Source of the DNA: Cricetomys ansorgei
Taxonomy: Eukaryota; Chordata; Mammalia; Rodentia; Nesomyidae
Direction of reading: 5' to 3'
Assembly (NCBI GenBank): GCA_026225945.1
Contig: JAMJFZ010001796.1
Span: 21,738,001-21,802,000 of the forward strand
Length of the DNA: 64,000 bases
Both the position numbers and the translations under genes were made by a program. The notes below the pieces were generated by a model. It was not told the DNA's origin. It searched no databases and saw only the letters and a program-made list of their open reading frames with translations. Below, in pieces: positions 44,877 through 56,800 of the stretch (position 1 is the first letter of the stretch; the number at the start of each line of letters is the position of its first letter).

Positions 44877-47800
44877 GTTGCTGTCCCTGTAGGAGACAAG
44901 AAGAGAAGAAAGGTGAGTCTCTCAATAGAGAAGTTTGTACATAGACTTACAGGGTACAAAGTCATAAAAAGAAGATTAGAGACATGAACAGGAGATTCCT
45001 AAGCATATTTGAGTTTATCTAAGTTAATATGGATATATATATATATACATATACATAAATGCATATATATACATACATATATACATTTATTTATGAGTCA
45101 CTTAATGATGGGGATGAAATTCTGAGAAGTGTGCTGAGATGCGTTCCTTACTGTGCAGATGCCATGAAGTGCCCTGCCACTAACCATCCCAGCCATCAGA
45201 CCACCGGTCCTGTCAGCCTATGACATGTCTATGTCTATCGTACATGCGGTCCCTCCTGTCTCATCTGTACTAAATGTTATCATGCGTCACATGGATGTAC
45301 TCTTAGGATGGAGTTCGAGAAGAGAGTGAAAATTTTACTTGCGAGAGGTCATGTGGGAATAATGAGATACGGCGTTAGGAGAAATGTCATGGAAGGGGAG
45401 TATAAGAATAATAGCCGACTGGGGGAAGAGATAAGACCTTGTGTATATAGAAAAAGGCAGAAACAAAAAGATATGGCAAAAACCAGCAAGAGAAAGTCAA
45501 ATCAATAAGCTCCACAAATAGCTGCATGGTGTAGAGACAGCAGTGTGGGAAGATGGTGTTGGAGACAGGGCCGGGCAAGCTGCTCAGAGAGGTTGGCAAA
45601 TCTCAGTTGGTGCAAACATCACTCTTAGGCAATGATTTGATACGGACACAGGTCCAGTCTATTCACATCAGGCATAAGTTTAAGTCATTATCAACTGTCT
45701 TTCATGTTTTTCTCTCTTCAATGAGCCAAGAACATTTTTTTCAAATGGTTGAAGGAGGAAAATCAGAAGCACAGAAGGTGATGCAGTTTTGTTTGTTTGT
45801 TTTTTACTTTTCAAGACAGGGTTTCTCTGTTGTAACTCTGACTGTCCTAGAACTCACTCTGTAGACCAGGTTGGCCTCGAACTCACAGAGATCTGCCTGC
45901 CTCTACCTCCCGAGTGCTGGGATTAATTTTGTGAGCCACCACAGCCCAGCAGTGATGCAGATTTCAATGACCTATTTTCTAAGTAGTTTTATTTTGCTGT
46001 CAGCGCGAGAAGAACCTCCTTTCCTTTTACCTCCTTTCCTGTTCACCAATCCATCCATCCACGTACCCACTCACTCGTGCACCAAGACAACCACCTAGTC
46101 ACCCGTCTATCTGCCAGTCTATCCATCTATTCACCCATCCATTTCCTCACCCAAATAAATACCAATATAACCGTCCATCTATCTGCCCACTATATCTATC
46201 CACTCATCCTTCCAACCAGCCATTTTTTTCTTTTCTCCTGTCCCTCCCCACAGGATGGCCAGATTATGTTCAGCTTTTGCATTTCTTCAGGAGACACAAG
46301 CACACTAGAAGTCTGAATTCAGGCTGGTTGAGACTTCTTGAGTACAGACCAACACCAAGACAGGAGGGTTGAGAACTCTAGATGGAGCCATCGAATCTAG
46401 GGGTCTGAGTGATTGCCGGTTTCACCTAGATAGACACAGAATCCGAACATCACCATTTGGGATGCACTGCTGAGGGGGGGACAGATCACCCTCAGCTACT
46501 TTCCCAGGAGTGTGGACATAATGGGTGCAATAGAAATTGAGGAAACTCCTGGGAAAGACTTTTGAAGAGGACTTGCCAAGAAAGTCTCCTCCTTTGTCCA
46601 CAGTACACAGAGACTTTTTATGATCTAAAAGGATGGTGAAACAGAATACACAGAAAGAGAAGAAATGAAATGTTCAGATTCAAATGTAAGGTGGAAAAAT
46701 TAGAAACAGCAAGCTAACTAAAGGTGACAGATGGAGCCTAGTGAGACGAGCACCCCGGGGGGAGGTAATCTCGATTATCAAACAAGGTGCAGAGTTTAAA
46801 ACGTGAAGAATACTATGTAAGGGGGAGAAAGGTCATTAGATAGTGTAAAAGAGTCATCACCCCTACACAGAGAGGAAAAAATACAGGATAATGAATTCAA
46901 AACCAGTAGAAGGCCAGTGAAATGGCATCTGATGCCGAGCCTGATGACCAGTCTGATCCCTGGGACTCACATGGAGGAAGGAGAGAACTGATTCCTGTAA
47001 GTGGTCTTCTGACCTCCACATATATGTCATGGTATCTGAGACACCCTCACACCACCAACCTAATACAAACATAATCTTAATAGTAATAATGACAACAGTA
47101 ATATTTTAATTCAATTGAGAGCAGCAATTATTTTCAGGGAAGAGAGGAAACAGTCTGAAGACTTCAGAGGGACTGATTTACTAGCCAGAGCAACTTTTGG
47201 CTTAAGGAGAACACATTCGCTTTGAGTTTTCAGGTTGCCGTGTCCTCGGCTTCCAAGGAGGCACTGGAAAGCGTGCAAGGGCGATCAGTGTCTCCCAGGC
47301 ATTCCTACCCGCTCCCATATGTAAGTTAATGGTCCCCAAACTCGAACCTCCAGACTTGACTGCCAGCTTCCTCATCTGCAGGCCTGAGTAGGTCCATGCA
47401 TCTCCCTCAGAGGCCTCTCCGTCTGGATGCTTTTCAGGAACCTCAGTGTGAGATATCTGCAAAGTTGTACACAGTATCTGTCTGGACAGCAGACCTGCCT
47501 CCTCTGCTGGTATCTCTGTCTCAGCACAGGGTACTACTTCTCCATTCTTAAGCTCCCCAATGTAAACCAATCTTCCACATGTCACCCCTGTCCACTTTTT
47601 CCTTTAACAACAGCAACAACAAATCAGATTTTTCTCTCTTTTTAAAATTCACTTTATTTTATATATATGAGTGTTTTGCCTGCGTGTATATGTGCACCGT
47701 GTACTTCACTGGTGTCCAGGGAGGTCAGAAGAGAGTTCAAAATCCCTGGAACTGGAATTGCAGACAGTTGTGAGCTGCTGTGTGATGCTGGGAATCGAAC

Positions 47801-50800
47801 CTGGGTCTTTTAGAAGATCAGCAGGTGCTCTAAACTGCTAAGCCATCTTTCCAAACCTCAGATTAGATCTCTTGTTTTCACCTGGAGACTACAGAAATAG
47901 CCCCTAGTCTCAGATGCCTTCCCTCACTCAGTCTTGCTCCATCGAACCCATGTTCTCCAGCTTGGTGAGACACCCAGAAAGGAAGTTGGCGTACCTTACT
48001 CTCCCCTTTTAGTTCTGTTGTATAAGGATTGAGTCCATCTTCCTCCCTAACGTTTCCAAGTTCCTGTCTGCCTCTCTTGTTCTTCAAAAGAAGAGTTTGT
48101 GTAAAACTTTCTTAGTAATTTTGATTTCCTGGTCTTCTTTGCCTTTTGTGGGAAACGGAGGAATCCTTGTGACTCTTTTCGAAGCAATCTGATTCTCACA
48201 GGTAGAATACATGGCTTCTTCATGCATGTTGAAGTGGTGAATCCTGGGGAAAGACAGCGCCTTGCTCTCCTCGCTATCTGTGTTACACATTCGGTGTTGT
48301 CATTCCGATTCCGTGTATTCATAATTTTCCTCTATTCCTTGAACTTTGTGATTCCACCTGAGCAAACCGATTTGTTGTATCCTTGTTTCTTTTCAGCATC
48401 CTGTAGTCCTAGAAATTCACAAATGAATGATGGACAAGCAGAGCAGATGCCCAGCCTGCCGCAGTGTAGTGGAGGAGGTGAGCGAGCCTTCATCTGCCAG
48501 TCGGCTAGTGAATCTGCAAGAGAGAAAGTCATAGAAGCACCGACAAGGGTCAGAAATAATGGGGAATGAAAGGAGCAGGGAGGGAAAAGATGGACAGCCA
48601 GTCCTCTGCCTCCGGTGACAGAGAAAGGAGCCACGTCATGCTCCACTTCAGGGGTGTTCACTACGGAAGACACTAAGCAGCCTTGACCTGCCTGCTTGTC
48701 TCAGGTGGCCCTCCTGCTGTGGTTCTCCTTGGCCACTCTGAGTCCACTGAGTGCTTTCCTTCTTTTCTGCAGAGGGAAGTAGTTTTTGTGAACAAACATT
48801 TAATGGACAACAGCCCCAGGATGACTCACGCTCAACACCGGAGCATGAAGCAGGTGAGCAAGGGGAGCACTGTGTGGTCTGCAGGGTTCTGGAGGCTGAA
48901 TTCTCAGCTGGTGTTTTCTGCATGGTTTGTGGTATCCTTGTTTCTTTGCAGCATCCTGTAGTCCTAGAAATTCACAAATGAATGATGGACAAGCAGAGCA
49001 GATGCCCAGCCAGCCGCAGTGTAATGGAGAAGGTGAGTGAGCCTTCATTTACACACCACAATGAAGAGAGGGTCATGCCTTGGCTACTGTGCTTCCTATT
49101 TGCCCATGGCATTCTGGGGAAATTCAGGGAGGAAAAACGTCTCGGAAACATCATGCAGAAATGTTGTTTGGTGTTAGATGCTCATATATTACATTAATAG
49201 GAATCTGCTGGGCAGGACATTCATTGCTTATGTCTTTTCATACCCTCTAAGGCTGTAATATGAATCCATAGGACAATTTCTTGTCTTCCTCGTCCTCCTT
49301 TGACATCAAGCAGCTTAGCATTCATGTGCATGTTGATCATTTTCCTTGTTTTTCACAAACTTGTCAAAGTGTTCAGAGAAAGTATCGTATTGTCTAACTG
49401 ATACAATTCAGGAAACAAAACCCAAAGTATTTGATCAACATATTTCATGTTATTTGGACTATACACTTTCTCCACAGTCTTTGTTACGTATGTCATCCCT
49501 TTATTCTTAAAACTCTTAAGACACTTGGGTGGTGGTGGCACACATCTTTAGTCCCAGCTCTTGGGAGGCAGATGCAGGTGGATCTCTGTGAGTTCAAAGC
49601 CAGCCTGCTCCATAGAGTAAATATCAGGACAGCCAGAGTTACAACAAGAAAGCCTGCTTCAAAACAAACACCTCTTAAGATTTTTTTCAGGGGTAATTGT
49701 TGCATTTTCAAGAATGTAGAAACACAGAAATTTGGTGTGTTTCATAACTTGACAAGGACAAGGAGATTAGAGGTCAAGTTTCCAGATGGTTCCATGTGGG
49801 CTCTAGGTTCTAGTAGTTAAGTTTCCATGGTCTGGACCTGCAGCTTTTTCTGGAAGCAGGGGACTCCTGGAGGGGTGAGTGGCAATGGATTTACCATCCC
49901 AAAAAACTCAGACCCTGGAGACCAGGCTTCTGGTGCAGATCTATTTTATTGCAGATGAAGCAGTGCTTTTATAGAGGAAGCAGGACGTTCCATAAGGGAG
50001 AGGTCCAATTGCTTTTGGTCCATGCTTACTAGACACTTCAAACAGCCTACCCAAAGCTTCCTATCACGGGAGGAAGTGGTGGTGCGTGGGGGGTCGGCAA
50101 GGTTGGGAGAGGTCCAATCATCTTTAGGCATGTATGTTTAAGCTCTTAGCCAATCATTTTGCTGTTGTTGGTGAACAAGGTTTCTGAAAGACGGGGAAGT
50201 GGATACCACCCTGGTTAAGTTTTCCCTTCTTGGGGCTCAGTGTTCCAGGATCCACCATTTTAAAGGCCATGCAATGTGCCATGGGCCAGGTACTAGCCCT
50301 GTCGCAGGAGCTGATGCCAGTCTTTCTCTTCCGCTATCGGAAGTCCAAGGGTGTTTGGATACTTAGGGGGCTGCAAGGGCCCAGTGGAAAGTTTTATTTA
50401 GCAAATAGAGATGCTTAGGGAGAGAAGAAGAAATAATGACACAGAGGATTAGAAAATATGTGAATGCAGTTTACTGCATGAGATAGGAGAGCCCCAGAAG
50501 AATACAGCTAGGAAATATGAACGCAGAGGCAATGTAAAATGTCGAGCATACAACAGAGAAGACAGATGATGAAGAAGACAGTAAATGTCAGGGAGAGAAG
50601 AATCCAGTTAGTGAGAGGCACAGAGACCTTACCAAGTAGCATTGAAATGGTGCTCTAGGGGAAGTAGATACCAGCGGGTATTAACCAAGTTTTTAAGTAT
50701 TTAACCAAGGAACAGCTATGCTTGTGAGTCCCATTCTCTTTGAATGAACTCTTGCTTTGTAGAGTATATGTGCAAGCATGAAACTTAGCGATTGGTGAAT

Positions 50801-53800
50801 CTTCAGAAGTGGTTGTAGGAAGACTGGTTGATTTCTAATGGGTGACTAAAGTGTAGCTGTTATTGATTGGGTGGCTATCAGAATGATATCAGCATGATTA
50901 TATGAATGGTTGGTTGGCTTGTACAGCTCATTTGCTGGATTTATGCTCAATGATTAATTAGGATCATTCTGGTTGCTACTTCTTTATATGGTCAAAGAAT
51001 AATGCATTTCCTTAGGAGTATAAGAATCTTTAAAGATTTATTCTTTTTAAAATGTAAATGTATGCATGTGTGTCTAGGTATGGTTTTGTGCATGTTCATG
51101 TGAGGCTAGAAGAGGGTGTCATCTCCAGAGCTGGGGTTATGGGTGGTGGTGAATCACCTGATTCTGGTGCTGGGAACCGAGCCGTGGTCCTCTGAGGGTC
51201 AGTGTGAGCTCTTCACTGTTGAGCTGTCACTCTAGCTCCAGTATAGGAACTTTTAATTCTTAGTTCCTCCTTTCAGAAGGCCATCATTTGAAGCCTGAAA
51301 AGAGACCATCAAGTATTGTCCATACATACATACAAAAGAAAATGTCTTTCTGTAAGAGAACACTGGATACAAAATCCTAAGTCCCCTCTGTTGAATAAGA
51401 GTTATAGATCAAGGGTTTGAGAGAATTGTGCCTGGGGATAGGGATAGAAAAGAGAAGATATTTTTTAAAAACTTATTGGCTTAAAATATTTTTCATAAAA
51501 TATCCTTTGATAGTATTCTTTCCCCACCTCATCCCAGATCCTCTCCACATTGCTACCCTACCAACTTCATGTTCTCTCTCTCTCTCTCAAAAAAGGCAAA
51601 ACAAAGAAAACAAAAAGACAAAAAAAAATACCCAAAGAAACACACACACACCCACACACAGAGAAATGAAGTTTGTGTTGACCAACTACTCTTGATCTTG
51701 GGGCCTGCCCTAGAATGTGGCTAATATACCTACTGGCACTCCAATTGAGAAAAAAAATTTTTTTCCTCTTCCAGCAGGTATCAGTTGCTAATAGTTTCTT
51801 GATTAGGGGTGGGACTTATACCCACTTCCTCTTCTCAGTGCTGGGAGAAAAGTTAGGATGTTGACTATTTCACTCAGATGGTAAAAAATTGTCCAGTGTC
51901 TCCAACTGGCAATAGAGCTGTTGCCCACACAGTATCATTATGGTTAAGTTGATTCCAGCACAGAGCATGGCTAATAGGGTCATCTGCCATGACTCTGAGC
52001 CAATTTCACAAGCTGTGGCCATTTGCAACAGGCCCTGGATGTCTCTTGTGGTTTGAATTTGTACCCCTAGAGCATGGCCTATATTTTTAATTTCAAACAA
52101 AATTAAAGGGTTATGATAATGTGGGATAATCTAGTGTAAGTAACTGATAAAAGAGTACTTTTAAACTGATGAAGGTTTTCTCAGTTCCTGTAGTCTGGAG
52201 GATGGCTCCAAAGATTCAACTGTAGGAAGACTATGTCGGAAAGTATTGGTCCTCACTTCCTTGAAGGCCCAGTGAATTGTAGAATTCTCCCTCTTTGTCT
52301 TGTAATCATTGGATTTGAGTAATTTTGGATGACATCCTCTCTCTGGCCAATAGAGTATAACTTAGAAAATAAAACCCACTACCAACAGAGTTTTCTACAA
52401 AATTAGAATTCTTCCTTACAAGTTTCATGTCAGCTCAGGAACAACTAGAAAAAGGTGACATCTGTATCAGAACAGAGAAGATGTGCAAGTCTTTTTTTAT
52501 TGTCTAACAAACTGTGCTGCAAATAGATGTTTAACTACACATCCATGTAGTATCTCAGCACTACAGATCAGATTCCTGGGCAGGCTCAGTTTATCTCTCT
52601 ACTCAGTCTTACCAGGCTAAAATCATCATGTTAGCCAGGCTGAGCTCTTCTCTAAAGACTGGGGAGAATTCCTACATCAAGTTTATCCAGGTTTTTGATA
52701 AAATCCAAATCCTTGTGGTTGTAGGACTGAGGTCACGGCTTTGTTACTGGTTGTTGCCAGGGATCACTCAGCTCCCCAGAGCTACTCGTGTTCTCAGGAA
52801 GCAGGAGGCTATGGAACCTTCTTCATGCTTCCAATCTCTGATTTCCCATTTTGCTGCCAGCTGGAGAAAAACTCTCTGCTTGTACAGGGCTCATTTGACT
52901 GCACCAAAGTCACGCTGAGGACTGCTCGCTTTTAAGGCACTTCGGGGAAGGGATGAAGACCTGTATCTCACCTAGTCAGGTGCTGGTGTCTCTGACCGAC
53001 ACTACAGAGACATGCACAGATAAACCTTTCAGGACCTCTGAAACACATCTGTGGTTGCTTAATCCGGCAATTCCATTTGCAGAAAGAGCTCAACCTCATA
53101 CTTTAGAGGGGAGTAGTCAAAGAAAGCAAGGTTCCCTGAGAATGGTTTGCAGTGACAGCCACTGGTGGGGACATGGGAACACTGGAGACCTCCTATCTTG
53201 TTTTATAGTGCTACCTGACAAACATGTGAAGTCCCCCACTGTGAAGTGGAATCATTGGTGAATTCCTGTAACTTACTAGATTGAAGACTTAGAATCATTG
53301 TGAAAGCACAAGGAGGAAGTACATGTTCTGCCATGGCAGATTGTGGCTTTGAGAAGACATCCCCATGAGAAGCGGAAAGAGGGTGCTTGTTATAAATGTG
53401 AACAGTGTGCAGCCATGTGTGGAGTACTGTACTGGGTTCTTAAGAGAAGCAGAGGCTAACCTGGGGACATGTAGTCGGCTACGTGACAGTAGTTGAACAA
53501 GATTACATGAACAGTGAGAAAAAGAACTCATTTCACAGACCTACAAGCCACCACGTGTCTTTGTGAATGTCCCAAGATAAGAATAGGACCAGTTGCACGG
53601 TTTGGCTACTGACTGGTGGAGCCACATTCACTGGTTTTTGAGGCTGGCTTGATTCGGGGACTTGTTAGACATTTCTTTCCATTATTTGTTTTGGGTCACT
53701 ATCTTTTAGTATTCGGAAATAAAAAAAAAAAAAAAAAAGGAAAATCGGGAGCAGACAAACGAAAAAAAGACTTTTTAAAAGTTTCTGAGACCAAATGAAG

Positions 53801-56800
53801 CAAGAATAAACACAGAGACAGACTGTTTGCTAATGCTGTACCTACACATTACGATAGCAATTTCTTTACACTGACTTGCACATGCAGCTTTAACTAGCAT
53901 AACTCAGAAGGAAGAGCACAACAGCAAGTCGCTGTTGAGACCGAGTCACTTTGCAGTGGTTCAGGAACACTATCTGAGTTGTGCATAAGAGGTCTAGAAT
54001 TTACATCATCGGGACACTCGCAGCAAGTCTTCAGATGATCTCTGTGGGAACACGGTCTTTAGAAGCTAGAGACCATCACTCCATGTCTGAAGCTGAAAGC
54101 TTGTGAAGTGAAGGCCCTGGTGGGAGTGGGAAGAGACACAGCTCAAAGCCCATGACTCTTACAAGAAAAGGCCTCAGCTGGTTTTACCTGGAGCTTGAGA
54201 AGCGGGTGGTTCATGGGCTGTAAACTTTGCAAAGCACAAGTGCTTGGATGCTGAGGAACCATCATCCAAGCATTTGCTGCTGATTGGTTGGATTTCAAAC
54301 TCACATCGGTACCTCTAATTGGCTGGATTTCGGAAGTGTGGTTAGTGGCCAATTGAGATGGATCTGAAACTGGTAAAATGAAAGTTACCTTTTACTGTTT
54401 CCAAAGAGCAGTCTGTTAACCAACTCCGCCCCCTCCGGCCCCCCAGAAGATAAGAACTTATATGTGTGCGGTTCTTATTTTGTTTGCTTGTTTTGTTTTT
54501 AACAGCTACAAACAAGTAGCAAATCAAAGGTTGAAAAATGGAAAACAGTGTACATAGTGGAAAGAAAATGGCTGTGTTGGATCTCTGGTGTGATTGCTGA
54601 AGCAGGTGTTTTATTTGTTTCTTAGGTTATTTTGGGGTTGGGTTTTTGTTTTTTTTCCCCCCAGAAGGCAGCCCCTCTTTAATTCAGAATATGGCTTGCT
54701 GTGCAGTCAGACAGCAACGAGGACTCTTCTCTGTCTCTGTCTCAGGATCTGTGGACAGCAATTTTCTTGATTAGGATTAGTATCCAGGATGCTAGATCAC
54801 CAAGTGAACAAAGAAAGGGGTCAGAAGCGCTTGCTTTTAGCCTGCTATTCTACGACAGACAAGGTGACTATGACCTAAAAGAATCAGAGCACATACAGCT
54901 ATGACAAGGCAGGCAAGACAGGAGAGGCAAAAAATAAAATAAAATAAAAAGAGAGGAACTGAAAGTCAGACAATGGGAGGATGTAAAAATATTTTGGAAG
55001 AATGAGAGAAGGGATGGGACCATTAAAGATATAAAAGGTCATGGGGCAGACACTGGGGATGGCAGTAAAGGATCACAGCTCAAGGCTAGCTTGGGCTAGA
55101 GTGAGTTGTGGAAAATTAGTTGACACTCTGTCTAAAGATAAAACATAAAAAAAAAAAGGTCTGAGGGTGTAGCTCAGTGGTCGACTGCTTGCCTAGCAAG
55201 AGTGAGACCCTGAGTGTGCTCCCTAGTGTTGCAAAATCAAATAACAAACAAACCAACACTTCCAATTTTGGCCCAGGAACAGAGCAATCCACAAGTGAAA
55301 ATATGAAGTGTCCCTGTGTCATGTGTTCCCCAAGATATGTGCCAGAAGACTGGAGAGCAAGAATGGGAAGCAGCCAAACAGGTATTTATACATAAGGCTG
55401 CCCAAGGGCCATGGCGTAGGGACAGCTTAGTGAGTACCACAGGCTCCGGCTAGAAGAGTAGTTTGTGGTCCAGCCCATCCATGAATCTACTCCAGTGTAT
55501 TTGCCTGTTGGGAGCTGGAGAGAAGCCAGAAACCTTTATAGAGCCATGTTTAAGAGGATGGAGTCAGTTGATCACATGTGGATGAAGTAGAAGAAATGCA
55601 CTCTTTTAAAACTGGAAGCTATCTTGTCTGCTGCCCTGATGCACTGCATCACGCCCATTCGTTCCTGATACCCAAGACAGCCAAGTGAACGCCTGCAGCT
55701 AGATAATAATGTTGCTTCGTCATGGCCTGAGAAAGGTCCTTACATGAGCCTGATACTTTAGAGGAGGAAAGAGTTCAGGCCCACTATTCTCAGGCCGGTG
55801 TATATTTCAAACCAAAGTCTTCGAGTGTGTCAAAGAACTAGTTAGGGTTTGCCTGGAAATTTTCCTACAAAATTCTTATTTTATTTGTGCAAAAATGTGT
55901 TAAGACTTAAAACATCTCAATGGGGTAGGGTGGGGGCTTCAAGTGGCCAGGACCCTCCCTGGGTTCTTAGTTCTCAGTTCAGTAGCCTTGGCATCTTCTA
56001 GAAGGAGGAGGAGAACGACAATCCGAACACTGACTTAAGTAAGGCCTTTGCAGTGTGGGTGCTCCTAAGATTTGTAACTTCTCTTGGTTAGATTTTCCTT
56101 ATCACCATTTATTGTTTTCTAGATACTGTGGACACTGGGAACAGTGATACTGCAAGAAAACCCAAAAGGAAAATGAGTAAGAAAAAAAAAATGAGAGTTT
56201 ACGTGGTTTTGATGTTACTGATAAGCTATTTATTGCTAGAATTATTGTTATTGTGACTGTGGTGACCCCCCCCCCCGAGGCATGCCTGTTCTCTCCCTTG
56301 GAAAACCTGTTAACTTAATGACGAGGACACTCTACACATATGACGAAGTTAGGGACCTTGAGGGGGGACTTGCTTTTGACTGTTGGTGTAGGGGGACTAA
56401 TCTGATTTTATGGGTCTTAAGGAGTGGGGAACCTTTCTTAGATGCAGAGAAAGAAAATGACTGGAGGAGAATAGTCAGGAGGATGCAAGATTGGCGGGTC
56501 TGGGGTTACAGAAAGGGAACAAGGATTGTGGGTGACCTTGAGAACCTGGAAGAGGCAAGGAAATCAGTTCTGAGCCTCCAGGGACAGATGAAGGGCTGTG
56601 GATGCCTGGACTTCAGTCTGAGGAGACCCACATTGGACTTCTAACTGACAGAACAGATAAACGTGTGCTGTTTTAAGCTACTGAACTTTTGGTGGTTTGT
56701 TCTGAGAGCAAGAAAGAGTGGTACGGATTTTGGAATAGTCATGGACTGTGCCATAGTGACCACGCCAGGGGCAGACCACACATATGAGGGTGGCCCTGGA

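Larger units (their letters stand above)
49033..56122 (+). other. Sp140 7-kb intron
   Basis: Contains a B1 (49515-49680), an antisense LTR-like segment (49870-50210), a B3 (51030-51240), antisense L1 3' UTR (51450-51760), the inverted-duplication arm (54717-54870) and an ID (55150-55235). I saw no further in-phase exon. A minus-strand frame at 51870-52100 may be a retroelement relic. Confidence 0.65.

Noticed and set aside
44891..44912. Micro-exon between tgtccctgtag and gtgagt in Sp140 intron 4
   Set aside because: At 20-22 nt it would break the phase chain to the 81-nt modules, and its pyrimidine tract is interrupted.
51870..52100. Minus-strand 76-codon frame with a hydrophobic segment, perhaps from a retroelement
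   Set aside because: I cannot assign it to any family; it is short, lacks neighbours and lies next to antisense L1 DNA.
56282..56644. 120-codon open frame in a Sp140 intron
   Set aside because: Low similarity to any protein and overlaps an old LTR-like remnant; no splice or promoter context.
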